From the NCBI GenBank assembly GCA_002869695.1, contig PKUD01000131.1, forward strand, positions 1-41,437: a stretch of DNA of 41,437 nucleotides. Reading direction: 5' to 3'. The stretch's first letter is position 1. Each line of letters begins with the position of its first letter. Position numbers and translations under genes: made by a program. Shown here one piece after another: positions 9,303 to 17,689 of the stretch. The DNA is from Desulfuromonas sp. (GTDB lineage: Bacteria > Desulfobacterota > Desulfuromonadia > Desulfuromonadales > Geopsychrobacteraceae). Below the pieces are notes generated by a model. It was not told where the DNA came from and did no database searches. It saw only the letters and a program-made list of their open reading frames with translations.

Positions 9303-11333
9303 ATGGGTACAGGTTCACTGCAACCGGTTGCTGAGTTTTTGGCCGAAGCTGAAGATCTGTTGGGGAATCTGAGCCAGAACTTCTCCATCCTTTCAGATGG
9401 CGCCGAAACGGGTGACGTCAGTCCTGATCTGCTGAATGGGATTTTTCGTGATGCCCACTCGATAAAAGGACTGGCCGGAATGTTCGGTTTCGATGATATT
9501 GCCGAACTCTCGCACCATCTGGAAAATCTTCTCGATCGCCTGCGCTTGGGCAAACTCCCTCTGGACAATTTTCTTATTGATTGCCTATTTGATTCCCTCA
9601 GTGCCCTGATCGGACTGGTGGAAGGAAAAAGTGTAAATCCTGAGTTGACCCAAGATATCTCCTCAAGTGTCGCTCGGATTGAGGGACTCTTGTCCAGCCA
9701 GACTGGAGTTGCGGAGAACCTGTTCGCCGGTCTGCATATCGATCCTGAGCTCCTCGGGGTGCTGACCGAATATGAAGAGCACAGGTTGCAGGACAACATC
9801 CGGCAAGGGCACGCTCTGCTGCTGGTAAAAGCGGTTTTCCCGCTTGACAGTTTTGATGTGGATCTGGCGAGTTTGACAGACAATCTCAAACAGCACGGCG
9901 AGGTGGTAAGCACCCTGCCCGGGCAAAACAATGATCGTCCGGATTGTCTGGCCTTTAACGTTCTCTGCGGTACCCGCTATTCCGGCTCGGCACTCCAGGA
10001 CATACTCGATGACGGGACCATCGAAATCGAAGAGGTGGTTGCTGCCCGGGTGGAAGAGTCTTTGGAGAATGCTCCTCACGATCAACTGGCGAATGCGGCT
10101 ACCGCTTCATTGAATGACGACGGACCTGTTTCCGAGACGCTGCGTTCTTTCAGCAGTACGGTGCGGGTCGATATCGGCAAGCTTGACAACCTGTTGGATA
10201 TTGTCGGTGATCTGACCCTCGCCAAGGGGGAAATCTCCCGCATTGCAGAAGAACTCTCTGGTCAAGGGATATCGCTGGGCAAGGATCTGGGGAAAACCGC
10301 CCATCGCCTTGAGCGGCGCCTGCTGGCGTTACAATCAGCAGTCATGGATGTCCGGATGGTCCCGGTCCGACAGCTGTTTGACAAGCTGAACCGGATCGTT
10401 CGACGCATGGCACGAGACCTTGGCAAAAATGTCGAACTGGAGATTCTCGGGGGAAATACCGAACTGGATAAGTTGATCGTCGAAAAACTTGCCGATCCCT
10501 TGATGCATATCATCCGTAATGCACTTGACCATGGCATTGAAACCGGTCCGGAACGACGTGCGGCTGGAAAGTCGGAGATCGGCAGGATTACCCTGTCAGC
10601 GGCTCCGAAGGGGAGTCATGTTGCGGTCGAAATTCGAGATGATGGCCGTGGCATAGATCCGGAGGGGTTGCGCCGGGCAGCGATTGCGAAAGGTTTGATC
10701 AAGCCAGAAGCAATTATGACTGAGCAGGATCTTTTTGGACTGCTGTTTCACTCCGGCTTTTCTACGCGGACTGAGGTCAGTGAGTTTTCGGGACGGGGTG
10801 TCGGGATGGATGTGGTTAAAAACAATATTTCGGCCCTTTCCGGAATGATCGATTTGACGAGCCGACCTGGTGAAGGAACCACTCTTTCTTTGACATTGCC
10901 GGTCACTCTGGCGATTATCAAAGCCCTGGTGATTCACTCCAGCGGCCGTGATTTTGCTATTCCATTGGCTTCGGTCGTGGAGACCCTGATTCTTGATCCC
11001 GGTATGACGAGAACCATCGAAGGGCGCGAGGTGCTGGAATTGAGACACAGTACCCTGCCGCTGCTGCATCTTGACCAGGCGTTCCAGATTCGGGCTGAGA
11101 AGTCTGAATCCAAGACCCGTTTTGTGGTGGTGGTCGGATTCGCCGACCGACGTATCGGCCTTGTGGTCGATGATCTTTATGATCAGCAGGACGTGGTGAT
11201 AAAGCCACTAGGCAAAACACTCTCATTTGTTCGCGGAATTTCCGGCGCAGCGGATATGGGCAACCAGCGGACTATTCTCGTCCTTGATGTCGGTGGGATG
11301 ATTGAGGTTGCCCTGCAGGGCGGGGGGCTGTGA
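9303..11333 (+). CDS. cheA: Chemotaxis histidine kinase CheA
   Basis: Central kinase of the chemosensory array. The 676 residues run as follows: HPt domain with phospho-His H52 in AHSIKG (1-130); a P2-like middle region (about 160-250); dimerisation helices (285-360); the ATPase domain with N box around N406, G1 DDGRG (446-450), LFHSGFST (481-488) and GRGVGMD (497-503); and a C-terminal CheW-like domain (540-672). All catalytic motifs are present. The start is ATG 9303 with AGGGA upstream. The stop is followed one base later by the AAA ATPase gene, so the two are tightly coupled. The middle region is not a standard CheY-binding P2 by eye. Confidence 0.97.
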   Translation: MGTGSLQPVAEFLAEAEDLLGNLSQNFSILSDGAETGDVSPDLLNGIFRDAHSIKGLAGMFGFDDIAELSHHLENLLDRLRLGKLPLDNFLIDCLFDSLSALIGLVEGKSVNPELTQDISSSVARIEGLLSSQTGVAENLFAGLHIDPELLGVLTEYEEHRLQDNIRQGHALLLVKAVFPLDSFDVDLASLTDNLKQHGEVVSTLPGQNNDRPDCLAFNVLCGTRYSGSALQDILDDGTIEIEEVVAARVEESLENAPHDQLANAATASLNDDGPVSETLRSFSSTVRVDIGKLDNLLDIVGDLTLAKGEISRIAEELSGQGISLGKDLGKTAHRLERRLLALQSAVMDVRMVPVRQLFDKLNRIVRRMARDLGKNVELEILGGNTELDKLIVEKLADPLMHIIRNALDHGIETGPERRAAGKSEIGRITLSAAPKGSHVAVEIRDDGRGIDPEGLRRAAIAKGLIKPEAIMTEQDLFGLLFHSGFSTRTEVSEFSGRGVGMDVVKNNISALSGMIDLTSRPGEGTTLSLTLPVTLAIIKALVIHSSGRDFAIPLASVVETLILDPGMTRTIEGREVLELRHSTLPLLHLDQAFQIRAEKSESKTRFVVVVGFADRRIGLVVDDLYDQQDVVIKPLGKTLSFVRGISGAADMGNQRTILVLDVGGMIEVALQGGGL

Positions 11334-11334
11334 G

Positions 11335-12138
11335 ATGTACAAGGCGTTCTTTGGCTTGACAGAAAGGCCTTTCAGCAAAACCCCTGATCCTAAGTATCTG
11401 TACCTGTCCAAGGGGCACAGGGAGGCCCTGGCCAGGCTGCAACATGCTGTGGAAGAACGGGATATTATCCTTCTGACCGGCGCCATCGGCTGTGGCAAAA
11501 CGACCTTGTCGCGGGCACTGATGGACGAGCTTGATAGCGGGTTTCAGGTAATTCTGTTGACCAACCCCCGCTTGTCTCCGCTTGAGTTTTTACGGACCCT
11601 GGCGTTTCGATTGGATATTGTAAAACCTGCCGAATATAAATCAGAGTTGCTGGAACAGCTTGGCGAGCGTTTGTATCAGTTGTACCGGGAGTCGATACAT
11701 CCGGTTCTGATCATTGACGAAGCACAGCTGATTCCCCACAAGGACACCTTTGACGAAATTCGTCTGCTGACCAATTTTCAGCTGGACGACGGCAACCTGA
11801 TCAGTGTCGTGTTGATGGGACAACCGGAACTGCGCAGTCGTCTTGCACATCCGGTGTATGAACCTTTGCGTCAGCGCATCGGAATTCATTTCGCCCTAGG
11901 GCCCTTATCGGAATCTGAGATCGGCGCCTACCTGGAATACCGGATTCTCTGCGCGGGGGGAACAGGCGATATTTTTCAGCAGGACGCGGTCAGTGCGATT
12001 GCCCGGTTCACCGGGGGAACCCCGCGCAAGATCAACCAGGTGGCCGCCTTGGCTCTGCTGGAGGGTTTTGGCAGAGACTGCTCGCGGATCGATGCCAAGA
12101 TAGTCGCAGCGGTTGTCGAGGAATTAAGTGAGCTGTAA
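11335..12138 (+). CDS. ExeA/MshM-like AAA ATPase
   Basis: A 267-residue AAA ATPase of the ExeA/GspA family. It begins with the family signature MYKAFFGLTERPFSKTPDP, then Walker A GAIGCGKT (49-56), Walker B LIIDEAQ (125-131), a sensor segment LMGQPELRSRL and the C-terminal GGTPRKINQVAALAL helix. ExeA-type proteins help build type II secretion channels or MSHA-type pili. This copy has only the ATPase core, with no membrane segment and no peptidoglycan-binding domain, so it resembles the short MshM form. It starts one base after the cheA stop (ATG 11335), an unusual place for this family. It may link CheA signalling to a pilus or secretion machine, but that is inference from position. Confidence 0.87.
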   Translation: MYKAFFGLTERPFSKTPDPKYLYLSKGHREALARLQHAVEERDIILLTGAIGCGKTTLSRALMDELDSGFQVILLTNPRLSPLEFLRTLAFRLDIVKPAEYKSELLEQLGERLYQLYRESIHPVLIIDEAQLIPHKDTFDEIRLLTNFQLDDGNLISVVLMGQPELRSRLAHPVYEPLRQRIGIHFALGPLSESEIGAYLEYRILCAGGTGDIFQQDAVSAIARFTGGTPRKINQVAALALLEGFGRDCSRIDAKIVAAVVEELSEL

Positions 12139-12198
12139 CCCACCGGCAACCTGTGCCTGGAAATTAATTTTTTTGCTGTCGGGGGAATAAACATAATC

Positions 12199-12207
12199 TG
12201 CTATAAT
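12199..12207 (+). promoter_or_regulatory. Extended -10 promoter before cheW
   Basis: TG-C-TATAAT (12199-12207) is a perfect extended -10 element in the 114-base gap before the first cheW. No good -35 is visible, which is tolerated by extended -10 promoters. It implies that the second half of the cluster can be transcribed separately. Confidence 0.5.
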
Positions 12208-12252
12208 TGGCCAACTCCTGTTGTTTTGACAGGTGAAGACCACAGGTAACAT

Positions 12253-12915
12253 ATGGACCTTGCTGAAATCAGAAAGAAAGCCAGGCTGCAAAGTGCACCT
12301 GCTGAAAGACTTGAGCAGGACATGGCCCTCTCGAGTTCGGCAACTGAGAAGGTCAAGGCAAGCGGGTCGGAAATAAGTCCCGAAAGTGTCTGGGATAGTG
12401 AAGCCAACCTGCCACTGATAACAGAAGAGGAATATGCTCTCGCCCTGCAAAGCCACACTGCTGAGAGCGAATCAACGTCTCAGTGGCTGACTTTTGTCTG
12501 TGGCAATGAAGAATATTCCCTTGAACTGGCAAAGGTTCTGGAGCTTATTCGTCCGCGGAGCCTGACCGAGTTGCCTCAGGCCCCAGATTTTTTACTCGGA
12601 ATTGTGTCCCTGAGGGGGCAGATCATTCCTGTTGTTGATCTTGCCCGGCGGCTGAACCTGCAGCCATCTCATGACACGTCTCAGCAGAGAGTGATTGTCT
12701 GCGCTGCCGGTGACGAACGGATCGGGCTACTCGTCGATAAGGTGGTTCAGGTTGTCAGGATGAAGCCCGAACAGGTTGAGACCGCACCATTGCTTGCGGA
12801 TTCACCGACGAAAGACGTTATCTCCGCAATTGGCAGAATTCAGGGTAAGATGCTGGTCCTGTTGAATCCGGAAAGAATCCTGGACATTGAACCACAGGAC
12901 GTGTTGACCGATTGA
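12253..12915 (+). CDS. cheW: CheW adaptor with N-terminal extension
   Basis: Adaptor that couples CheA to receptors or other array parts. The CheW fold occupies residues 77-218 (QWLTFVCGNEEYSLELAKVLELI, then FLLGIVSLRGQIIPVVDLARRL and IGLLVDKVVQVV, the core family motifs). Residues 1-75 are an acidic, low-complexity extension not found in minimal CheW proteins (about 150 residues). The start is ATG 12253 with AGG upstream. It is one of two CheW genes here; the other, at 13372, lacks most of this extension. Confidence 0.93.
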   Translation: MDLAEIRKKARLQSAPAERLEQDMALSSSATEKVKASGSEISPESVWDSEANLPLITEEEYALALQSHTAESESTSQWLTFVCGNEEYSLELAKVLELIRPRSLTELPQAPDFLLGIVSLRGQIIPVVDLARRLNLQPSHDTSQQRVIVCAAGDERIGLLVDKVVQVVRMKPEQVETAPLLADSPTKDVISAIGRIQGKMLVLLNPERILDIEPQDVLTD

Positions 12916-12989
12916 TTTTTTTTGACTCGGAAGCTAGGTTTGTCCCGCCCGAGTTCAGACATGCAGCAATTTTTTGGAGGGAAGTTTGT

Positions 12990-13355
12990 ATGCAGAAAAA
13001 GATCCTGATTGTTGAAGACGAGGAGAGCTTGCTCAAGCTGGAAAGTATTCTTTTGACGACCAAAGGGTACCTGGTTCGAGGAGCAACAACCGGCCTTGCG
13101 GCGCTGGAGGCGGTAGCCGAGGAGCATCCAGATCTGATCTTGCTGGACGCGATGTTGCCGGAGATGGATGGTTTCGAGGTCTGTTCCAGGGTCAAGAGTG
13201 CTCCGGAAACAGAACATATTCCGATCGTTTTGCTGACCGCAAAAAAGACTCCAGAAGATATGGCCCACGGGAAGCAGGTCGGTGCGGATGAATATATTAC
13301 CAAGCCATTCAAATCGGCAATGGTGATAGATACTATCGAGAAACTGCTTCTTTGA
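12990..13355 (+). CDS. CheY-like single-domain response regulator (2)
   Basis: A 121-residue receiver with E9/D10, phospho-acceptor D53 (LLDAMLPEMDG), T83 and K105, all intact. It is closer to the PilH/DivK style of stand-alone receivers (DAMLPEMDGFEVC) than to the other two in the cluster. The start is ATG 12990 with a strong GGAGG nine bases upstream; reading further upstream in frame adds 26 residues without homology. It sits between the two cheW genes. It may act as an output or as a phosphate sink. Confidence 0.92.
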   Translation: MQKKILIVEDEESLLKLESILLTTKGYLVRGATTGLAALEAVAEEHPDLILLDAMLPEMDGFEVCSRVKSAPETEHIPIVLLTAKKTPEDMAHGKQVGADEYITKPFKSAMVIDTIEKLLL

Positions 13356-13371
13356 TGGACTGTTGCTGGTC

Positions 13372-13893
13372 ATGATTGAGCACCAAGGTAAGCGAGCAGG
13401 GCAGTGGAATGATGAACAGGTCAAGCTCGCATGCTTGAGGGTCGGCAATGGTTACTACGCTCTCGATATCATGTGTATCCGTGAGATTATCCGGCCATTG
13501 CCGATCACCCCGATTCCGAAAGCCCCCCCCTTCATAGACGGTATTATAAATCTGCGCGAATCTGTTATTCCGATTGTGGATTTACGGCGTCGTTTCGATC
13601 TGCCGTCTGCTGATCAGGGGACCCTGCGACGGATGGTAATCTGTGTGGTCGCTGGGCGGGTGGTCGGTCTGGTTGTCGATGAAGTCACTGAGGTGCGCAG
13701 TTATGTCCGTGATGACATTCAGCCTACCCCTTACTATCTCTCCGGAGAAAATGTCCAGTTCTTTCCCGGTGTATGCCGAAACGACGGACAGATGCTGATG
13801 CTGCTCGATTTGAAAAAGATTCTGGCCAGTGATCAGCGGATAGACGGGCAGGTTTTGTACCGACAAGTTCTGACCAATGGCGAGGGGGAGTGA
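13372..13893 (+). CDS. cheW: CheW adaptor (second copy)
   Basis: A second CheW-like protein of 173 residues. Core motifs are VKLACLRVGNGYYALDI, IREIIRP, FIDGIINLRESVIPIVDLRRRF and VVGLVVDEVTEV. ATG 13372 is preferred; an in-frame TTG at 13363 would add three residues but has its GGA too close. It lies 16 bases after the receiver gene and eight bases before the zinc-ribbon gene. Two CheW proteins beside one CheA suggest that the array joins more than one kind of sensor, or that one CheW forms CheW-only rings. Confidence 0.92.
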   Translation: MIEHQGKRAGQWNDEQVKLACLRVGNGYYALDIMCIREIIRPLPITPIPKAPPFIDGIINLRESVIPIVDLRRRFDLPSADQGTLRRMVICVVAGRVVGLVVDEVTEVRSYVRDDIQPTPYYLSGENVQFFPGVCRNDGQMLMLLDLKKILASDQRIDGQVLYRQVLTNGEGE

Positions 13894-13901
13894 GATAACT
13901 T

Positions 13902-14717
13902 ATGATTATTGAATGTCCCAGTTGTAATGCTTCTCTGCGTTTGGACAAAAGCCGCTATGCGGGCAAGCGACTGTCTCTGCGCTGCCCCTCCTGCCGGCGT
14001 TCATTTACAACCGAAATCCCCCCCGATTCAATTGCCACCGTGCTGGTTGCGCATGGCTACCCAAAATCTTTTGATGAGTTGCGGGCTGTTCTGGTTCAGG
14101 ACGATCTGACAATCCTGACCTGTAGTGAAAACGAAGAGGCGTTGAGCCTACTGCGAGACAAGCCGGTCCGGATCCTCTTACTCGATGTGGCCTTGACCGG
14201 TTCCTTTCCGTTTGAATTGATCGATGAAGCCCGAAATAAGCCGTCGGACAAACCGGTGAAAATAATTCTATTGCCGTCAGTTTACAATAAAACCGCCTAC
14301 AAGCGGCGCCCGACCTCTCTTTATGGTGCTGATGCCTACTTGGAACTGCACCACATCGGTGATCGTCTGTTGCCTCTGCTACGGGACCTTTGTCCTGATC
14401 TTGATCTCAAGGAACCTTCTGCCGGGTTCTACCGGTCTGCAAAAGGTGAGGAGCGCAGCCTGCCGGATGCCAGTGGCGCTCAAGCTGCCGAAGAGTTGGC
14501 GCGCTTACTCATCGCCGATATCGCCCTTTACCATCAGGAGCAGATCGACCAGGGAATTCGGGAAGGGGCTCCCGGCCTTTACTTGGACAATGAAATGAAC
14601 GAGGGACGGCGCCTTCTGGATGAACGGATCGCTCATGAAATTTTGGCCCAGGGGGATTTTCTGCAGCAGGCACTCGAACAATTTGCTGTGGCCCGACGGA
14701 AGGAACTCGATCTCTAG
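13902..14717 (+). CDS. Zinc-ribbon protein with degenerate receiver domain
   Basis: A 271-residue protein of unknown role. Residues 1-35 form an MJ0042-type zinc ribbon with C5, C8, C28 and C31 (CPSC...CPSC). Residues 45-165 look like a response-regulator receiver: strand-helix alternation with D95 in ILLLDVAL at the phospho-acceptor position. However, the N-terminal acidic pair is replaced by AHG and the conserved Lys by a non-basic stretch (DAYLELHH), so phosphorylation is doubtful. Residues 195-271 are helical and charged. It starts at ATG 13902, eight bases after cheW, and is probably in the same transcript. Likely a scaffold or pseudo-receiver of this system. Confidence 0.75.
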   Translation: MIIECPSCNASLRLDKSRYAGKRLSLRCPSCRRSFTTEIPPDSIATVLVAHGYPKSFDELRAVLVQDDLTILTCSENEEALSLLRDKPVRILLLDVALTGSFPFELIDEARNKPSDKPVKIILLPSVYNKTAYKRRPTSLYGADAYLELHHIGDRLLPLLRDLCPDLDLKEPSAGFYRSAKGEERSLPDASGAQAAEELARLLIADIALYHQEQIDQGIREGAPGLYLDNEMNEGRRLLDERIAHEILAQGDFLQQALEQFAVARRKELDL

Positions 14718-14792
14718 ATTGGGCTCTCAGCGTAGCTCTGAACAAAGTTGGACCAGCCTTCCCGTTGCAAACTGCTAGATCCGGAAGAAACT

Positions 14793-16802
14793 ATGGAAGA
14801 TATCTCGCTGCATTGTTCACGTATGCTCAGTTCGTCCGCTGTTGACGACCGCTTGCAAGGGGTGCGTCTGCTGGCCGATCTAAGACCGCTCAGAATGGAC
14901 CTGTATCGCTCCGCTTTTGCAGACCAGGATTGGCGGGTGCGTAAAGAAGCAGTCAGGGGTTTCCTCTCCTCACCCGGGGTTGAACAGTATTCCGGGGCTG
15001 TTATCGAACTCCTCCACGATTCTGAAAACGCCGGACTGCGCAATTCTTCTATTGAAATTCTGGTCAGTCTTGGGCCACTTGTGGTTGCTGATCTGGTCGC
15101 AGAAATTGCGTGTCCCGATGCTGATGTACGGAAGTTTGTGATCGATATTCTCGGCGAGATCGGTTCCCCTGAATGCATCGACGGGGTTCTGAATGCTCTG
15201 CAAGATGACGACACAAATGTTCTCTACGCCGCAGTAGAAACCCTGGGAAAGCTGTCCGTAGCAAGGGCTGTTGGCCCATTGCTGGACTTAATGGAGGGAG
15301 CAGACACCGGTCTTCGCTTTACGATTCTTGAAGCACTGACAGCAATTGGTCAGGATGTTTCGATTGTTCGCCTGAGTCGATATCTGGAAGACCGGGTTCT
15401 GCGCAGAGCCTTGCTTGATTGTTTCGGCCGGATTGGTGGTTCGGAGGTCCTGCCCTATCTGCTGGAGGGTCTGACGGACCCCATGCGTAAGGTCAGGGAG
15501 GTCTCTTTGAGGTCAATGGCGCATCTGGCCAAAACCATACCGAGCGAGATGAAGGCTGCATTACGGGGGGCGCCTGATGATTTGACTGCAGAGTTGATCA
15601 ATTTGCTCAACGCAGCAGATATCGACAGACAGCGTGATGCGATCAGGCTGGCCGCACTGGTTGGTGGATTGGCGCAGGCGCAGGCGTTGCTGCCGTTGAT
15701 GCAGGAAGACGGCTTGCGTGATGATGTCATAGCAGCATTCCGTAGTCAGGATGAATGCTTCTTCGACCAGTTGTTGATCGAGGATCTCTGGTCCGAGCCG
15801 ATGACCCGTCTCTATCTTGTTTATCTGGCCGGAGAATTGTCGCATCATGCCGGCCGTCAGCTTGCGATCGATTCCCTGGGTAATGCTGATCCCCAGTTAC
15901 GTTATGTCGCGGCCATTGCGCTTGGGAAAATCGGAGATGATTCGGCGGTTGAACCCCTGTGTCGGCTCTTGCAGGATGAAAATCCGGAGATTTGTGATGC
16001 CGCATCGAAAGCCTTGGAACTCCTGGGAACGACATATCCCGATGAACTCATCGCGAGACTTGAATCCCTGACCAGTGCGACTGATGCTGCCCTGAGAATG
16101 AGAGTCGTTCGTGTCCTTGGCCGCGTTGCTGATCACGGACTAGAGCTGACCCTTCTCATGGCGCTTAAGGATCCCGATCCAGCCGTCCGCTGCGAGGCCA
16201 TCAGGGCGCTGGGACGCAGTGGTGCAGGCACGCATGGCGAAGGGTTGACGCTGGCCTTGAATGACGAGGCTGCCGACGTTCGGCGACTGGATGCCGAAGC
16301 TCTGGGACGTACGCATGAGCAGGATGCTCTGCCGGCTTTGACTTTGGCTCTGGAGGATCCGGACCCCTGGGTCCGCGCAGCTGCGGTCCGTTCTCTCGAG
16401 GCTTTTGCTGCGGACCAGGTTGATCAACAGCTGACCCGAATGCTGGAGGACCAGGTTGGACTGGTCGTGATTGCTGCGTTGGAAACACTCACCCGGCGAG
16501 ACATCTCACGTTCGCGCACCTGCCTCGAGGGTGCCCTCGGTCACCCTGACGAGGAAGTCGTCAAGACGGCTGTTGATCTGTTGGTCCGGCAGGAGCGGAG
16601 AGATAGCAAGAGCGACTTTTGTGCCGAACTGCTGAACCACTCCCGTGATAAAGTCCGCATCTATGCTGTGGCGACAATTGCCAGAATTCACGGCAAGGCC
16701 GGTCTGCAATCACTTGAACAGCAGTTACGAGTTGAGGCTGAGCCCATGGTGCGTAAGGCACTTGAGGACGCTGTGAATGATCTGCAAAGGTCGGTGAGCT
16801 GA
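14793..16802 (+). CDS. HEAT-repeat scaffold protein
   Basis: A 669-residue protein made almost entirely of HEAT (PBS-lyase type) repeats of about 30 residues, for example VRKFVIDILGEIGSPECIDGV, LRYVAAIALGKIGDDSAVEPL, VRCEAIRALGRSGAGTHGEG and VRAAAVRSLEAFAADQVDQQ. No catalytic motif, signal peptide or membrane segment is seen. Repeat proteins of this kind mediate protein-protein contacts. I chose ATG 14793, which has GGAAG five bases upstream; an in-frame TTG at 14748 has no good ribosome binding site. It ends two bases before the cheR GTG, so cheR translation is probably coupled to it. A role as a scaffold between CheR/CheB and the array is inference. Confidence 0.85.
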   Translation: MEDISLHCSRMLSSSAVDDRLQGVRLLADLRPLRMDLYRSAFADQDWRVRKEAVRGFLSSPGVEQYSGAVIELLHDSENAGLRNSSIEILVSLGPLVVADLVAEIACPDADVRKFVIDILGEIGSPECIDGVLNALQDDDTNVLYAAVETLGKLSVARAVGPLLDLMEGADTGLRFTILEALTAIGQDVSIVRLSRYLEDRVLRRALLDCFGRIGGSEVLPYLLEGLTDPMRKVREVSLRSMAHLAKTIPSEMKAALRGAPDDLTAELINLLNAADIDRQRDAIRLAALVGGLAQAQALLPLMQEDGLRDDVIAAFRSQDECFFDQLLIEDLWSEPMTRLYLVYLAGELSHHAGRQLAIDSLGNADPQLRYVAAIALGKIGDDSAVEPLCRLLQDENPEICDAASKALELLGTTYPDELIARLESLTSATDAALRMRVVRVLGRVADHGLELTLLMALKDPDPAVRCEAIRALGRSGAGTHGEGLTLALNDEAADVRRLDAEALGRTHEQDALPALTLALEDPDPWVRAAAVRSLEAFAADQVDQQLTRMLEDQVGLVVIAALETLTRRDISRSRTCLEGALGHPDEEVVKTAVDLLVRQERRDSKSDFCAELLNHSRDKVRIYAVATIARIHGKAGLQSLEQQLRVEAEPMVRKALEDAVNDLQRSVS

Positions 16803-16804
16803 GC

Positions 16805-17689
16805 GTGTTTGTATTCAAGGCCGATATCCCGATGGAGGAAGACGATTTCCGTTTGCTTCGGGATTTTGTTTATCAATATTGCGGCCTTTATTTTGATAGT
16901 GACTCCAAGTATCTGTTGGAAAAACGTCTTAACAAACGCCTCAGCCACCATCGGCTGGAGACTTTCCGTGACTATTATTACCTGCTTCGTTATGGGCATG
17001 AAAAGGAGCAGGAACTTGCCGCTGTCATCGACCTGCTGACAACCAATGAAACCTATTTTTTTCGTGAAGATTTCCAGCTGAAAACATTTGTCGAAGAAAT
17101 CATCCCCGAGCTGTGCGAACAGAAACGGAAGCGGGGGGACCACACCCTGCGAATCTGGAGCGCAGGTTGTTCGAGCGGTGAGGAACCATACACCGTCGCG
17201 ATGCTCTTGCTGGAGAACCCGGATCTGAGCGGATGGGATATCAATATCGTCGGCACCGATATCTGTCAGGAGGTGTTGACGAAAGCCAGGCATGGACTGT
17301 ATGGCACGAATTCTTTCCGGGGTACGGATGATTACTATCTGCAGAAGTATTTCACTCCCTCCCCCGAAGAGGAGAATATCTGGAAAATCGATGACCGGGT
17401 CAAACAGCTGGTCACAATCAGTCGATTGAATCTTTTTGACAGCCGCCGGGTTTCCGTACTTGGCGAAGTTGACCTGATTTTCTGCCGTAACGTGATTATC
17501 TATTTCGATCTTAATTCCAAGCGCCAGGTCATAACTAACCTGCGTGATCGACTCTCCCCTGGTGGTTTTCTGCTGTTGGGGCATTCAGAATCCCTGATGA
17601 ATATCAGCACCGATTTCCAGTTGCGTCACTTCGTTAACGACATGGTTTATCAGTTGCCGCTATCACCACCCGGGGGGAAACATGACTAA
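16805..17689 (+). CDS. cheR: Chemotaxis protein methyltransferase CheR
   Basis: Uses S-adenosylmethionine to methylate glutamates of chemoreceptors. The 294-residue protein has the N-terminal helical domain (DFVYQYCGLYF...LEKRLNKRL) and the methyltransferase domain with the SAM loop SAGCSSGEEPYT (from residue 119) and FCRNVIIYFD (from residue 226). It ends in the standard HSESL segment. The start is GTG 16805, with a GGTGAG-type site inside the previous gene; ATG 16832 is an alternative. It overlaps cheB by eight bases. No receptor gene is present nearby, so its substrates must be encoded elsewhere or be unusual. Confidence 0.96.
   Translation: MFVFKADIPMEEDDFRLLRDFVYQYCGLYFDSDSKYLLEKRLNKRLSHHRLETFRDYYYLLRYGHEKEQELAAVIDLLTTNETYFFREDFQLKTFVEEIIPELCEQKRKRGDHTLRIWSAGCSSGEEPYTVAMLLLENPDLSGWDINIVGTDICQEVLTKARHGLYGTNSFRGTDDYYLQKYFTPSPEEENIWKIDDRVKQLVTISRLNLFDSRRVSVLGEVDLIFCRNVIIYFDLNSKRQVITNLRDRLSPGGFLLLGHSESLMNISTDFQLRHFVNDMVYQLPLSPPGGKHD

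Noticed and set aside
12916-12989. ACTCGG/CCGAGT inverted repeat before the second receiver
   Set aside because: Only six base pairs and a long loop; could easily be chance.
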